Assembly: GCF_028453695.1 (NCBI RefSeq)
Contig: NC_135772.1
Coordinates: forward strand, 17,045,611-17,109,610
From: Augochlora pura
Lineage: Eukaryota > Arthropoda > Insecta > Hymenoptera > Halictidae
Reading direction: 5' to 3'
DNA length: 64,000 nt
The position numbers and the translations under genes were made by a program. Under the pieces are notes generated by a model. That model was not told where the DNA came from. It saw nothing but the letters and a program-made list of their open reading frames with translations, and did not search any database. Below, piece after piece: positions 34,461-47,206 of this stretch (positions are counted from its first letter, which is position 1; each line of letters opens with the position of its first letter).

Positions 34461-36500
34461 AAGTAAATGTGTGTGCGAGGGTGGAAGATTTATTAATTGG
34501 CACATTTGCGCGGCAATAAATAATATCTATTATACGGACGCTTATACGTGCCGCGTACATCCACGGAGTATTTTAAGTACCTCTTCGGCGGTGCATGTGC
34601 GCGATTCCACGCGCGCACACGTACGAAAGCCCTCGTCGACGAGATCTTATCTCCGCTGCTGGAGCACCCAGCGCGAGCCAAACCAGAACTACCTCATTAA
34701 GATCGCAGTAGCGGGGGGCTGACGTCGCATCATCTATTCCTCTTACAGCGTTGGATGGCAATGTGTCTTTCGACGTGGTCCCGATCGATCCCGGCCGACC
34801 CCGCTCGCGGAAACCCTTCTCGCCGCAAGGAAACAATCGATGAAAAAATGAACACTCGCGGGACTGGCCCCGGGGTGGGCTGTCTCGGTACGGAGGGGGG
34901 GGGGAAGGTTGTCTCTGGCCGGAATCCTGAGCTTTTTACGTAACAAACGAGCCTCTGACTTTTCACGAGCTCCTCGACGTCTGGAGTGTTCGGGTCTCGA
35001 GAGAAGGCTGTTTTTGTGCATTTATATCGCCGGCCACTTAATCGATCGGGTTTTCGGACGTAAGCCTCTTAACGTGCAGAATGAGTCCTTTGGTTCCAAT
35101 TACCGTCTGTGAGATCGACGGGCCGCGTCTCTCTCTCTCTCCCTCTCTCTCTTTTTCTCTCTCTGTATCGAAACGGTCCGCCGAGGTACTTTGAAACGCC
35201 GACGAGATGTTGCGTACGCAAATGAATGCACAAAGAGGAGTGGACAGATTAGTAGACGGGGGTAACGAGCGACGACGGGGGCCTTTGGGGGGAGGTGGGG
35301 TGGACGGCTTAAGACTCGGAGCACTTTCGAGAACAGTTTAAACGACGCGTCCGACGGAATCAATACGCGCGGCATTCGGGAGAATTTGAAAATCCGAGGG
35401 ACTGCTCGTCCGGGCGAGATCCTCCCTTCTTGGACACTCGTCGCCGGTCTCGGACAGAAGGCGAGAGCCGTGGAGTTTATTTCGGGCACGGTGCCGATGG
35501 AATTCGCGACCAACCGTGGTTTCAGTCGCGGACGTTCTCTCCCGGTCGTCGCGAACAATAACCTATTTTATTTTTTCTACCGCCCCGTCGATTATTCATG
35601 AGCATCGCTGCCGGCGGATTCAATCGACCGTTAATAATTGTACGCGGTCTACATTGTTCCAGGAAATTGGTCTATGAACGTTATTAATATTTCGTCGGTG
35701 AAATCTTCTGGTTCCGCCGTCGCGTTACGGCCGGGACCCGGGGATTCGCTCCCGCTATTGTATCGCGCACGGTGAAAACATTTTTTCCCGCGGGTTTGTC
35801 CCGCGATACGATCGCGATGAGCAGATGTTATGGAGCGATCCGGTGGTACAAGCGCTGGGGATGGGCCGCACCGGTGTGGCCTGATTCCGCCCGATTCCGA
35901 GCGGGATCGCGCGCCGCTTCGCCGCGGAAAACAGAATGACGCCGCGCGGCCGCGTGTCGGAAGAGGACGATTTCGACGCGTAATAAATCAAATAAAGCGA
36001 CGCGCAAGTACACGGGGCGGGGTACCGCGGGGCACCGCGGGGGCAAAGTTTCTACGCGGCGTCCGTGGGAGGTGGCGTAGTGATTATCACGATCAAGCAA
36101 AGGGACGTGAACGTGTGCACTTTAATCTCGTCGAAAATCCAATTAAACTACTTTGCGATTGCGGCGCGTCCTGGCACCATGTTGGTTTCCGACATCTACG
36201 AAATTCGTAACCCGCGCTGTAACTTGTTTGGCTCGGTCGCGCTTCCATCCTATTACCGTTGAAATATACGGCCATTCGAATGGCTGGCTGCTCGGTTAAC
36301 TGCTACGAAATGTTATTTAAATCCTAATAACAGTATTAGCTACGCTGATACGGCCTCTACGTTTCAACCGGGCTGCCGCCGGTATCGTTCTAATTTTTCA
36401 ACGAACGTCGGACGCGCGCCTCCCTGCTATTTGTACGCGTCTTGATAGGGATCGACGATAACAATGAGCTGGAATGCACGGAGGGGCGTTTCAGTCGAAA
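34461..36500. other. CpG-rich block without a recognisable gene
   Basis: Contains a CT tract (35128-35164) and G-rich spots at 34893-34907 and 35275-35300. Frames on both strands overlap and none shows a known motif. Confidence 0.5.
35128..35164 (+). repeat. (CT)n microsatellite
   Basis: CT run interrupted by CCC and TTTTT. Confidence 0.9.
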
Positions 36501-36646
36501 GGTTGGACAAGAGGCGATTGCAAATAATTCGCATGTGTGAAAGGGCATAGTTGATTAAGAAGATTAAAACTGTCGTTAGAGGTTTTTTAATCATTTTTAT
36601 ATTATGATCTTAGTGAGGGTAGGTGCTTCAAGAAAGGAGGATAATA

Positions 36647-36833
36647 AAAAGGGGAGGGCTTGACCTCAAAGGGAGGGACTAAGACAAAAGGGGAGGATTT
36701 TATACAAAGTGGGAAGGTCCAATACAAACAGGAGAAGAGATAATACAAAGGAGGGAGGGGCCAATACAAAAGAGGACGGCACTAATCTCAAAGGGGGCGT
36801 GGTCAATCCTAAATGGGCGGAGCCTTATTGAAA
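36647..36833 (+). repeat. Degenerate 20-22-bp G-rich minisatellite, about 9 copies
   Basis: Each unit starts with AAA, then a G-rich core (GGGGAGG, GGGAGGG, GGAGGGAGGGG, GGGGGCGTGG, GGGCGGAGCC), then TAATAC or a variant. The last two units match GC-box/CACCC-type cores (GGGGCGTGG, GGGCGG). Spacing is regular although substitutions are many. Confidence 0.75.
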
Positions 36834-37200
36834 TAGATACAATAGATATTAAAATAGCGTTGTCTGGCTTTCCATATAATTGGTTACACCAGGAACAAAT
36901 TAAAGTTAAGGCAATCAGGTAAAGCTATCTAAAATTATTTTATTTATTTTCTTATTTTATGAATAAAGAATCAATTTTTTGTCAGATTTATATTTGATCA
37001 TTGGTTAAATATATTCAGTGGCTTCTTTCTTAAAAATTAATATTGTATTACCAAAGTAAATGGGAGAAAATAAAATAGATACGCTAATTAAATTACAAAA
37101 ATTTATTTATAAACATAAAGTCTTCTTGACGTGACTACTTCTTCTCTTGAAGGTTTCTAAGACGCGTTTCCGCCATTCCTCTAATTCGGTAAACGTTAAT
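36834..37200. other. AT-rich spacer
   Basis: Plain AT-rich DNA with no gene or transposon end that I can pair. Confidence 0.5.
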
Positions 37201-37547
37201 GGGTAGCCCCCCCCCCTCCCCCACCCCCGCTGCTGGGTCAGCGAAGTGACCTTTGCGCGTCCATAAATTTCCAATATCTATTCTTATTTCTGGTCTGCGT
37301 TTCGGTGAGTCGGTGTCGCGGTGTCGTCCCGTTCTCGGTCTCGAAGTTAAACAACGAAGTTTGTTCCAAAGAAAACGAAGCCGGAACGGGGTCGGTGTTT
37401 TCCATGGGTGGCGAGCGCGCGCGTTTTCACGGGTGCGGGATCAGTCGGACATAATAACGCGGACTACCGGGAAATCCGATTCGGGAAACAATTATTCTAT
37501 TTGCCTCGCGATAATCAAGAAATAACACTGGACGATGTAATGCGAAA

Positions 37548-37585
<38 letters not shown>

Positions 37586-40180
37586 GAAAGCTGGCCGGGG
37601 AGAGAGACTGTACGAGAGGTGGTAGGAAAACACGAGAGCCTGAACGAAAAGTGCCGCGGGGCGATGCGCATATAGACGAGATTTAGAGATAGTCTCGACC
37701 GAGGGTTTTCATTCCGAATTCAATAAAAGCTTTCGACAGATTATGCATGTCCTCTTTCGCGTCGGGAGAACGCCGCGGCGGCTACGTGTCTCCTCGGTGG
37801 GGGGCAAGTTAAAAATGAAGCCTCGTTCCATTTCATTAACAAGAGGTCGCTTCGCTAATTCGCATAAACCCGGGGAAGCCGGTCCCGCGGTCCGCGGCGA
37901 TTGATAATGTAACGCGAGACACACCGAAATTGTCCTCTGATCCTGGCCGGCGCTCGCTTCTCTCACCGGCCGTTTAATGAAAATTTCCGTCGGTGCCGCG
38001 GCGTAGGACGAGAATTGGAGATTCCTCGGATCGCGCGCGCAACGACATTTGTACGTTCTGTCGCGGGGCGGACCACCGTCGAGAGCAGAGTTTTTCTCGT
38101 CCGACGCGCGGCGGGCTCTTCCTCCTCTCGCGCAATTATGAAATTACGCCGGTGCTTTGGAAGGTTTACAAACCGCCCGCGAACGGAGAGACGTGTAGCA
38201 ATTTCTACGTCGCTGTGAGTGTTCCGGCCACCGCCATTGAACAGAGAGCGCGAGCGGACCGGGCGAACGTGAATTTATGACATTAGCGAGAACCCCGGGG
38301 CTCTTTCTGACCGATAAAAGAACGTTACGCCGTTTCGCGGAGGGGGTGGAGGGGGAGCGGTGGAGGGGAACGACAAAGGACGCGAGCGCGGTGACGTTGA
38401 AAAATCTTTAAAATATAATTTCGCCGGTATTTACGTGGAAACATTTAAATGGAATCCACCGCTTGGAGGGGGCTGGGCGGGGCGGGGCGGCATGCAAAGT
38501 AACGTCGTAAGAAGCATTTTTCATTTCCGTTGCCCGCGGGCGCGCCACCAGCCCGCTCACCTCGCCGGACTGACTTTCATCGATCTTTCTTTTTCTCTCT
38601 ATTTACTAGCGCTCCGCTGGGAAACTAACGCCCCGGTAGTTCGCTCAAGAACCGGAAGGTGCAAGGTAAACCCCGCACTTCGCGGGTTAAGCGGCCGTGA
38701 GGAGATGCAGTAACGTTTGAAATTTCGAGGACCATGAGCTTCCGCGTTGATCCCTCCGCCCCCGCCCCCGCCGCGACAACCGGCCGCCGGGTTCTCCCTC
38801 GTCCCTTCCTCCCTCCCTCCCACCAGCGTTTCGACGCTCTATTCTTCTCGATTTAACCAAGAGCAATGCTCTCTTGTACCAGTTCGCCAAGCTGGCAGGC
38901 AGCAGCGGCAGCAGCAGCACCGGCGACGGAGCCACTTGGTTTTTCCTTGGGCGGCCCTCGCATCGGGGGAAAACCGCTGATTAAGTGGCTACTCGATCGA
39001 AGGATCGTTTACTTTCGCAACGATGATTGAATTTATAATGAAGCCCTTTGCCTCGTCGAGCGCTCGCGTTCCGATGGTTCGCCTGTTTCTTTCTTCCCCG
39101 TCTTCAAAGCTCTGGAATTCCATTAAATGAATTACCGTACACTCGGCTGCATTTGATTTTCTCCGCTGCCCCGTCGTTTTTCCACGAGGAAAAATGAGGA
39201 GGGGAAGGGGGGAAGAGCTTTGCTCCTCGCGATCACGACGTCGAGTGGAACTCGACCCGTGGACGGATTTCTTCGAAACGAATCGAGCGTCGAAATATTC
39301 GTCCGCGGACACGCGGTTCGGACGCGCGAAACCGATCGACCGACCGTTTTCGACCGACCGTTTTCAACCCCCGTATTCCGACGGCGAAACCCGCGTGTAC
39401 ATTTTTCACGCAACGGCCCCCCGGCCGCCCGTCCGACCAAGTACGCGCTCGTTCCACTTGTTCTGCCGCTCCTCCCTCCTCCTCCCTCCCACTTGCTCCA
39501 CTTGTTTTATTCAGGATTTACGCGCATCGATGAGCATCCCGGCTAAGTAACTTATCGCCGGCAAAGCAAACGCGAAGGCGATAAAATAAAACCCGGTCGA
39601 CAAAAACCCACCGTGGAAAACGATTTCCAAGATACATCGGGCTCACGTGGCCCGGGTCAACTCCATTCGGTAAACCCGGGACAAGTACGACCATTTGTCA
39701 CTTTGTACCGGTGCTCCGTGCGCGGGCGCGCGCGCCTCGCGGTCCACGACCAAGGAAGCACTTCCCTGTAACGCGACGCGTTTCGGAATAAACAATAGCC
39801 GGGACGAATTGTTCCGCGGCAAATTGTCCGTGACGTTCTCTATGATGCTTTTTTCCGCGTCGCAGTTCGGCTCGATGCTCTTCCGAAACCGCGACGCGAA
39901 ACAACGGGCGGCGCGGAACCGTTCCCCGATACCAACTGCGAGCTATCCGTGCCTGGAACCGCGCGCGTGTCCGCGTTTATTTTCTAACTTGTTTGGACGC
40001 AGAACGCTGCGCGGAAACAATGTACGATTAAAATCCTCTGGGGGGAATATTGTTATTCTGCAGCGACGAGAAGTCGTTGCCGCTGCTGGTCGCTCTCGAC
40101 TTGCACAAATCTGTCAATATGGCGTATCTATCGTGTTCTCGGGAACAGAGTTATCGGATTGACGCGATTCACGGTAATTT
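37201..40180. other. CpG-rich block without a recognisable gene
   Basis: Holds a C-rich run at 37207-37227, a GA tract (37549), a GC-rich CAG/CGG stretch (38894-38920) and a 14-bp direct repeat CGACCGACCGTTTT near 39336-39365. Many overlapping frames, none recognisable. Confidence 0.5.
37549..37579 (+). repeat. (GA)n microsatellite
   Basis: About 15 uninterrupted GA units. Confidence 0.95.
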
Positions 40181-40255
40181 TCGATGTCAGTTTATCATTT
40201 ATGGTTTCATTTCTGATTAGGTTTGCTAAATTCAGATATTTCTTCTGCAGTGCTT

Positions 40256-40451
40256 TTAACCCCTTAAGCGAAAACGACGGCGTCTAAAAACTATATAAAT
40301 CCATTTAACCATATTTATATATTCTCTTGACATTTTCCTATATAAACTTGCAGCTGTTATAATAAATGATTAAAAGATAATATTAAAAAAGAACTGGTAC
40401 GGTTTATAAAAAATTTTCTTCTCAATTTCATCGCAACTTAAAAAGGTTTAA
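40256..40451 (+). mobile_element. Possible decayed TTAA element (about 196 bp)
   Basis: The left end is TTAACCCCTTAAGCG. A possible right end, read on the minus strand, is TTAAACCTTTTTAAGTTGCG. The match is partial and needs small gaps. The interior is AT-rich and non-coding. Confidence 0.3.
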
Positions 40452-41336
40452 TTTATATTTAATATCACTTTATCCGCCCGATTACAAATAAAATAGTGTT
40501 AACATGTCTGTAAATAAAATATAAACTAAAATCAGAAATATTCTAGTTTTGCTTCGCGATAATTTCTCGCGCGGTGTTTCGCCGAATTAAATTGCCGCGC
40601 ACGCACGTTTCTTCGAAAATAAATCACGGGGCGAGAGGTTGAAGTAAAATATATCCTATATTCCCCAGGGATCCCACCTAGGGCCTTCTCTTTGTTTATT
40701 ATTCATAAACGAGGAAAACTTCGTTCCGCCGTGTACTCTTAGCTGAGACGGATAAAACGTTCTGAGAATCTGTCGATCGCGGCCTCGAATAAGTTGCCGG
40801 CGTTCGACGAGCGTTGCGCGCGGGTGTATAGCGGGTACATAGAGCACGGTAACAACGACAGTCCATTTGGTCGTTAGACAAGCCCGGTGCGGCCGGTCGC
40901 TGAAATATACTTGGCTTCGTTATTCGTGACTCGTGAAACCTTGATGGATCGGCCGGTGATCGATCGTTCCCAGAAAAGTATACCCAGAGAAAAGTCGCGG
41001 AAGAGAGGACGCGGCGGAGGCGTTACGGTGTGCAGGAGGAGGACCGGCGGCGGGGCGGCGTGTGCGGCGCGGAGGGCAGGACCGGGCACATTTCAAATAC
41101 GTGATCGATGCGTGCATTCAGCTCGCGCCCGAGACTGCTACGAAAACTTTTCGAGATACATAACGTCTGCAACGAGGTGCGCGATGGACAGATTTACGAG
41201 GCCGCGTGCACGCGCGAGTCTCGCCTTATTTATTTGCAGCGGAACGACCGAATTGTCGACGGGAGATGCGTCTTCGACGAAGCATAGCGCACGCGTCCCG
41301 CGTGAAAGTCGATCCTCGTTCTAACGCCGTCGACGC
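40452..41336. other. AT-rich tail then CpG-rich stretch
   Basis: No gene is supported. The frame at 40887-41324 (plus, 145 codons) is Arg/Gly/Ala-biased and matches nothing I recognise. Confidence 0.5.
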
Positions 41337-41586
41337 TTAATCATTCTCGCTGCGATGTCTTTCAGACCTACGTTGATTACCACTTTTTCGTTCTTAATAA
41401 TTTCATTGATATCACGTGATGATCTTTTTTCCCGTTTGTCTTCATTTACTTACATTTCCAGATTTTGATGACAGGGGATTCAGATTTTGTTACGATTTAA
41501 TAGAGATGCGTGGCAGCCACATTTATTGAGTCGTGCACGAATCGTTAGTTAAGAGTCTGACTCGTTATTGTAGTGCAAGGGGTTAA
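41337..41586 (+). mobile_element. TTAA-ended MITE, piggyBac-like (copy 2, 250 bp)
   Basis: The left end begins TTAATCATTCTCGCTGCGAT and is diverged. The right end, on the minus strand, is TTAACCCCTTGCACTACAAT, a near-consensus end, followed inside by a GAGTC..GACTC palindrome. The length is within 1 bp of copy 1, and the interior shares ordered words with it (CTACGTTGATTACC, GTCTTCATTTACTTAC, ACGATTTAA). No coding capacity. Confidence 0.7.
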
Positions 41587-42252
41587 CGAGTCTCGATGCG
41601 ATGGAGATCATCGATACCGGTATTTGAAACAGCTCATGGAAATAATTCCTTTAATTCTGATAATTTAATAATTCAGTAGCTCCATTGTCATAACGTATAT
41701 AAACGAGTAACGCACACTGTACCATCCTTGGGCATTGTTAGAACTGTTTCGAATAAATATTTATCTAAAATACTAGATCAAGAATTTATCTGAAATAATT
41801 CTTCGAACAAATTCCTTTCAGTCGAGTATTTCGAATAACAATTGTACATTATTCCGACTATTTATTCGCGTAAATACGATATTCTCGTATCAATGGTACC
41901 TCGACGGTACGTTACTCGATGCATTCAGGTTACCTGATTCTTCCCTTAAATGCTGAAACTGTGCAATGACAGTGGAAAAAAAACAAACCAAAGCAATCTC
42001 TGCGTCGCGATGTTTTCGTTTACCTGCTGCGACGCGAAAATAATTATAACCGGTCCAAATTAGAATTGGAAATGTTCGCGGCAGGTTGCGTTTCCGCCAT
42101 TTTCAAGTAATTATAGGGAAAAGCCCGGCGATACCCTATCTACGGTCCCCGCTATCGGAAGAAATCCGCGTGCCCCGTGCCGCGGGAAAATGTTTTCGAA
42201 TGTATTATACGTGCCAGGTTCGTTTAAATAAAAAAGATGAAAGCACTCAACA
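41587..42252. other. AT-rich then mixed stretch
   Basis: Contains a YY1/Pho-type word CCGCCATTTTCA at 42094-42105. No gene is supported. Confidence 0.4.
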
Positions 42253-42287
42253 TGCAAATCAGACTATCCGTTTTGTTAATGCAAATA
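42253..42287 (+). promoter_or_regulatory. Two exact POU octamers in tandem
   Basis: ATGCAAAT occurs at 42253-42260 and again at 42280-42287 in the same orientation, 27 bp start to start. In a window this size about two copies of an 8-mer are expected by chance on both strands, more in AT-rich DNA, so the close pairing is the only unusual part. Confidence 0.3.
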
Positions 42288-42381
42288 TGTAAATGGCCGT
42301 GACGGGGGTGGGGGGGTGCCGGTGCGTTGTTTACGGCTCGCTGCTGCATTCTGCAGGCGTTCGAGAGAAAAATCGGAAGGA

Positions 42382-42423
42382 GGGGGGGGGGGGGGGGGGG
42401 GGGGAGAGGGACGACGACGACGA
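42382..42423 (+). repeat. Poly-G (about 23 nt) followed by (ACG)n
   Basis: G run 42382-42404, the longest uninterrupted G tract in the window, then GAGAGGG and four to five ACG units. Confidence 0.9.
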
Positions 42424-42671
42424 CCGATGATGCACCGTCGAGGGCCGGTAAAGAGATCGTGAGACCGAATAATCGAGTCTTTTCTTCCGTCAACCCCACC
42501 CTCTTCTCTCCCAACCGTCCCCCCTGTTCCTCCGCAGCGTCGCCTTTCGATCGCGCGAGCATTAAACGGCCGACGAGTTCGCGTCGCCGCCGCCATGAAA
42601 TTTCCTTTCATTCGAGAACGGATGCTTCAGAATAAACGAACGTGCGTATAATTTTCGTCCGATAATAATCG

Positions 42672-42693
42672 TCTCTCTCTCTCTCTCTCTCTC
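42672..42693 (+). repeat. (CT)n microsatellite
   Basis: Eleven CT units. Confidence 0.95.
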
Positions 42694-44731
42694 GTTCGAT
42701 CGCTGTCAACCCCTTTCCTCGTCCCGGATCACCCGTGTCCTGCGAAATTGCTAGAATATTCGATATTCCGCGGCCGATCAGTCGCTTGTAACGCTACCGG
42801 CGCGACGGCGTCGAATATTTGCCGTCTAACGTGGCTTTCGGAAGAAACGTTGTGTCTCGTCGTTGAACGACGAAGTGAAATAAATAAACGCCGGGGAATC
42901 GAACGAATTAAGGAACAGGTTTCCGGACGGGAAACGGTAGCAGTCGAGTGTGTGTTTTTCCGTCGGCCCTGCGGAGGGTTTGAAATGTCATTGAGAGCGA
43001 GGGTTGTGCGGGGGAGGGCAGAAAATGGTAGCGGGTTCCGTGACGTACACGGCCGGAACAGCCGAAAGATTCGGCCGTGTGGAAAGACATTCCTGGCGAA
43101 AGGTCGGCCGCAGATACGGGCCGCGCTTCTATACGGAAGCCGGACGGGGCGGAAACCGCGTTAATGAAATTGCCGGGGCAAACATGAGCGTAATCCAAAA
43201 CCGCTGATACAATATTTAATTGAATATTTAATTGAATTCTTAGCGAGCGTAACCGCCGGAGCCGCGCGCGCGCGCCGCCAGTTTCGGCCCGTTTGCTTAT
43301 TCCGGAAACGCATCGCGGACGTCCTGCCCGCCGATGATACGAGATTATTCCGTCGCGCCATTACCGGAATCAAGCCGCTCGTCAACGTCAGCCGTGTCGA
43401 ATAAACGGGTCGACCGTGTCGCGAAAAACCGCCGACACCGCCATGCCGCGTTTAGGCTCGCGCCAATTAATTCCAGGCGCGTCGAGCAGAGCTTATTTGG
43501 TTTTATTTTCTTCGCGGCGATCCGCGGAAACACGATCGCCGGAATTATGAAAATATCGCGTCGGAACGAGACGGGACACACGCCGTGCGCGGCCGCGATT
43601 TTACACCGGCCGCGCGCAGTATAATATTTCTTCCTAGGAAGCTTCATTCCGATTAAATCGACGCCGAAAATTCGCCTGCTGACAAATTGCCAATTTTTCG
43701 GCCGGGCGTCGAATCGCGCCACCAAAAAATTTTACACTGCATTTCCGACTGCCGGTTGACATCTTTATGGGTAGTCGAACAGCGCGTTACGCGGCCGCGA
43801 ACGCCGCTGTATTACGCGGAACGGGATACACGGATCTCGCTGTTGCCCGGCTAAACAGCTGAAGCGGATCCCTCTCCCCTCTTTTTTCGTTTTATCATTT
43901 CGACGATGTAACGCGAGAGCGTCTAAGAAAAATTGTAAGAACGTTCCGCGAGAGGCACAAAGAGAGAGGAGACCCGGGGCTAATGGGATCGAAGGGTGTA
44001 CCGCGATTTACACAAGACGACAATCTGTTCCCTGCACGGCAAACAAACCTGCAACCAACATAGTTTCCTCTTTCGCCGGGTAATGCAGAAATAACAAACC
44101 CGTGGCACCGAGACAGTTTATTTTATATCTCGGCTCGCCTTTGAACTATCGCAAGCTCGTTTGTGCTTTTTAAAGAAGCAAAAGGGACCGGAGAGGTGAC
44201 GGGCGCGCCGTGGAGCAGCTAGAGGCGGCCAGAGAGGGTGGGTTAAGGAGGGCGGAACCGTTCGCAGCCCTCGTTATGTCAATGTAAATTCGACCGGCTC
44301 GAATTGACAGCGGCAGTCGATGAAGTTTAAATTGAATCGAGCGAGCTCCTTCGACGATCAGCTCGCCGGGTTGTTCTTTGATCTTCCTTTATTAAGAAAT
44401 TGATTTCCGGGCAATCTGTTCAAATAACAGATTTATTCCGCAGTTAAACAGAGGATCCTTTATATCCACGGCCCGGGGAAATAAAATGTGACAACCGAAA
44501 CAGATAACCGAGGAGCATCCCGATATTTATTGTCGCGATAAAAAAAGAGAGTACGCCCCCCCTCTTCGTTCCCAGGCGACGATAAAATAAAAATTCCACC
44601 GAAATTTCGAAAAGGAATTTTCCGCGTTTAGATCCGCGGGAACTGCTGCTCGTAAATAACCGAGTGATGCTCCTGGCAAATTACCGATTAAACGAAGAGA
44701 TCGTTGTGCTCTAACGCGCTAGGTATTCTCC

Positions 44732-44767
44732 GTCTCTCTGTCTCTCTCTCTCTCTCTGTCTCTCTCT
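44732..44767 (+). repeat. (CT)n microsatellite
   Basis: Imperfect CT run with GT interruptions. Confidence 0.9.
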
Positions 44768-45324
44768 TGCCGGTTGTCGGACACACGAAATTTATTGGAA
44801 AGCCGGGGACGCATTAATACGTCTTAATTGCTTGCAACAAACACGATAATATTAATGGACGCCTTAATGTCCAAGATAGGACGGCCCCGTCGAAGACAAG
44901 AACACAGCAGGCACTAAATGAAATTATCGGGGTCTACGTCTTCCCGCTATTCTCCCTCGGATCATTCCTTCCTCCGCTATTGGTCTCCGTTCATGGGCCA
45001 GTAGAACTGAATATCCTCCTCGGCGGCTCAATCTCAATAACAATTATTTCCATTATTAGAAATTTAATAAAGGGTTGGGCGCCGCGGACGGCGGCGACCG
45101 GGGAGCGGGACGAGCGGGGCGGCGTCGTCGTCGGCGGCGGCGGCCATAGTCTGTGCGGACCTCCGTCAGGTTGTCCTTTGAAGGACGAATCGTATCGATA
45201 GATCAGTCAGGTTTTCGTATTACTTCGAGGAGGTTCTAAAGAGCGGGGGCCGAAGGGTTCATTAATAATAGAAGATCGAGGAAACGGAAACGGTATTGTC
45301 GCGGATTTATGAGTTTGTCGGCGG

Positions 45325-45400
45325 AACGGTGGAAACGGTGAACGGAAAACGAGGAACGGAAAACGAGGAACAGGAGAACGAGGAGCAAGGAGAACGAGGG
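45325..45400 (+). repeat. 14-16-bp GAACGGAAAACGAG minisatellite, about 4-5 copies
   Basis: GAACGGAAAACGAG is repeated exactly once, then diverges to GAACAGGAGAACGAG and GAGCAAGGAGAACGAG. Confidence 0.8.
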
Positions 45401-45727
45401 GGAAACGGGCGAAGAGACTCGTCCCGATCGTGAGCGGGGAATTTAAGAAATCGTAACGGAGACGTGAACCCCCGGCGTGCCCGAAGAAATTCAAAGTTCA
45501 CGGGGGAGAAGAGCCCCTGCGAGCGGAAACGGCACGTGAGATAGAATGTAAGAAAATACGCTGACAGATTCATCTGTATTCAGTAAGGTGAAAATCTCGC
45601 GATTATGTGCGCGCTGCGTGCTGAGACGGAAAGACGTGACCCACGTTCATCAAAGATTTATCTCGAATATTCCGTCGATTCCGCCTTTGCAAATGTTCGA
45701 AAATAAAGCTGCCTCGCGCCGGCTGCA

Positions 45728-45760
45728 CTCTCTCTCTCGCTCTCTCTCTCTATCTCTCTC
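45728..45760 (+). repeat. (CT)n microsatellite
   Basis: CT run with CG and TATC interruptions. Confidence 0.9.
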
Positions 45761-46361
45761 GGGGCATATTCGATATTCCGCGCGAAGATATCCGCCCCGG
45801 CCGTCTCCCTGACATAATTGAAAGAAATTTGATCAAACTGTCTGCCCGCGATACGGAATTACGGAGGAATGGTCTTTGCTTTAAAGAGAGAGAAGCGTAC
45901 CGAGTCGGATTTCGTCGATTATTTTCGTCGCGAGTACGTCCCGATCCCTTTTTGTCGCCGGACTTCTCGGTCCGCTCGTCCGGCCTGGACCGCGTTGGAA
46001 ATTCCGAAAATGTTCCCTCGATTTCTCAAAAAGAGACCGGACAGATATATTGCCTCGATCATGTTGCAATTACTACGTGGCTCGGCGAACCGATGGGAAA
46101 AGAAAAAGGAAAAGCCCCGGGGTCTACCACGAAGGGCTGACCACTGGATGAATGGTCCTCTTAATTTCTCCAATAATGGCTCGAGCAGTAGCAAGGGTCG
46201 GCTGTTTATCAAGACCGCGATAGCTATATGTAGGCCGCGGGAGTCCTTCCGCGCACGAGGTTCTCGCACGAACGCGCGCGCCGCGAGCCTTCGCTATCGA
46301 GTGGAACCGGCGGGGAAATGCGAAAATTATGGAAAAGCCCGAGGAAAATTGAGAGCGCGCG

Positions 46362-46382
46362 CGAGAGAGGGAGAGAGAGAGA
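46362..46382 (+). repeat. Short (GA)n microsatellite
   Basis: GA run with one GGG interruption. Confidence 0.85.
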
Positions 46383-47002
46383 CGGTCTAATTACTCGACG
46401 CTCTCGCGACCAAAATTCCGCGGCGACGAATTACTTCGGTTTCCGGTGTTCTTCGACAGATTATTCGACGGAAACTACAAATCAACCGGGAACTTGTTCC
46501 GCCGAGATGACGAGCCCCGAAGTTCCATAAACCGATTTTCACGGGAAGAAAGAGACGAGACGACAAACATTTTCGGCAACGTCCTTTTAGTTATTCATTC
46601 CGATCCGCGTCCCACGGCTTAAATCTTCGTACGCGTTTATGCGAACCGTGGAACATAATAATCCTCTTACGATGGCGTGACTTCGTTAAGCATTCAGCGT
46701 TCAACGACGAAGCCGAGGCACAAGACGCGGCCGAATGTAAACGAGGACGTCGCGACGGCGCCGCCCGCTGCACAGTATATCGCGGACCCCGTATTTTTAA
46801 TTAACCAGGCTTCCCTAGTATTATATAATTGCTGTACGCGCGTGGACGGAAGGGATCGGCCGTAGCCTTTCACGCATCCGTCGTCGCGGCGATTCATTAA
46901 AATTTAGAAACTTTATTCCGCGTGTATGCCAATCAGCGATAATAACGTTTTCATGAAAGACTATGTAAGACGCTTCGCACGAACGTCTCTGTATAGAGTC
47001 GT

Positions 47003-47206
47003 TTAACCCCTTGCACTGTGATTTCTTTCACGGCTGCGTTGATTACCGCTGCTTCTTTCTTAATAATTTCATGTATACTTATTTCTAGATTTTAATAACA
47101 GGAGAATTAATTTTGTTTCAATCTAGGAGAAATATATGAAATTTATATTTTGTAGGTTATGAATAGAGTCTTCGTCGCGAGGCTGGTACATTGATATAGG
47201 GGTTGG
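47003..47206 (+). mobile_element. TTAA-ended MITE, piggyBac-like (copy 3, shortened)
   Basis: The left end TTAACCCCTTGCACTGTGAT is the best-preserved left terminus of the family, and it is followed by CTGCGTTGATTACCGC as in copies 1 and 2. About 40 bp of the interior present in copy 2 is missing. The right end is decayed (minus strand CCAACCCCTATATCAATG), so the right boundary is approximate. Confidence 0.6.

Larger units (their letters stand above)
42694..46980. other. Long CpG-rich block without a recognisable gene
   Basis: Contains CT/GA tracts listed separately and many overlapping Arg/Ser-rich frames (for example 45869-46390 plus, 173 codons). None has a motif I can name, and none is bounded by convincing splice sites. 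The stretch 44640-45060 has AT/CG-alternating words similar to the 10560-10870 segment. Confidence 0.5.
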
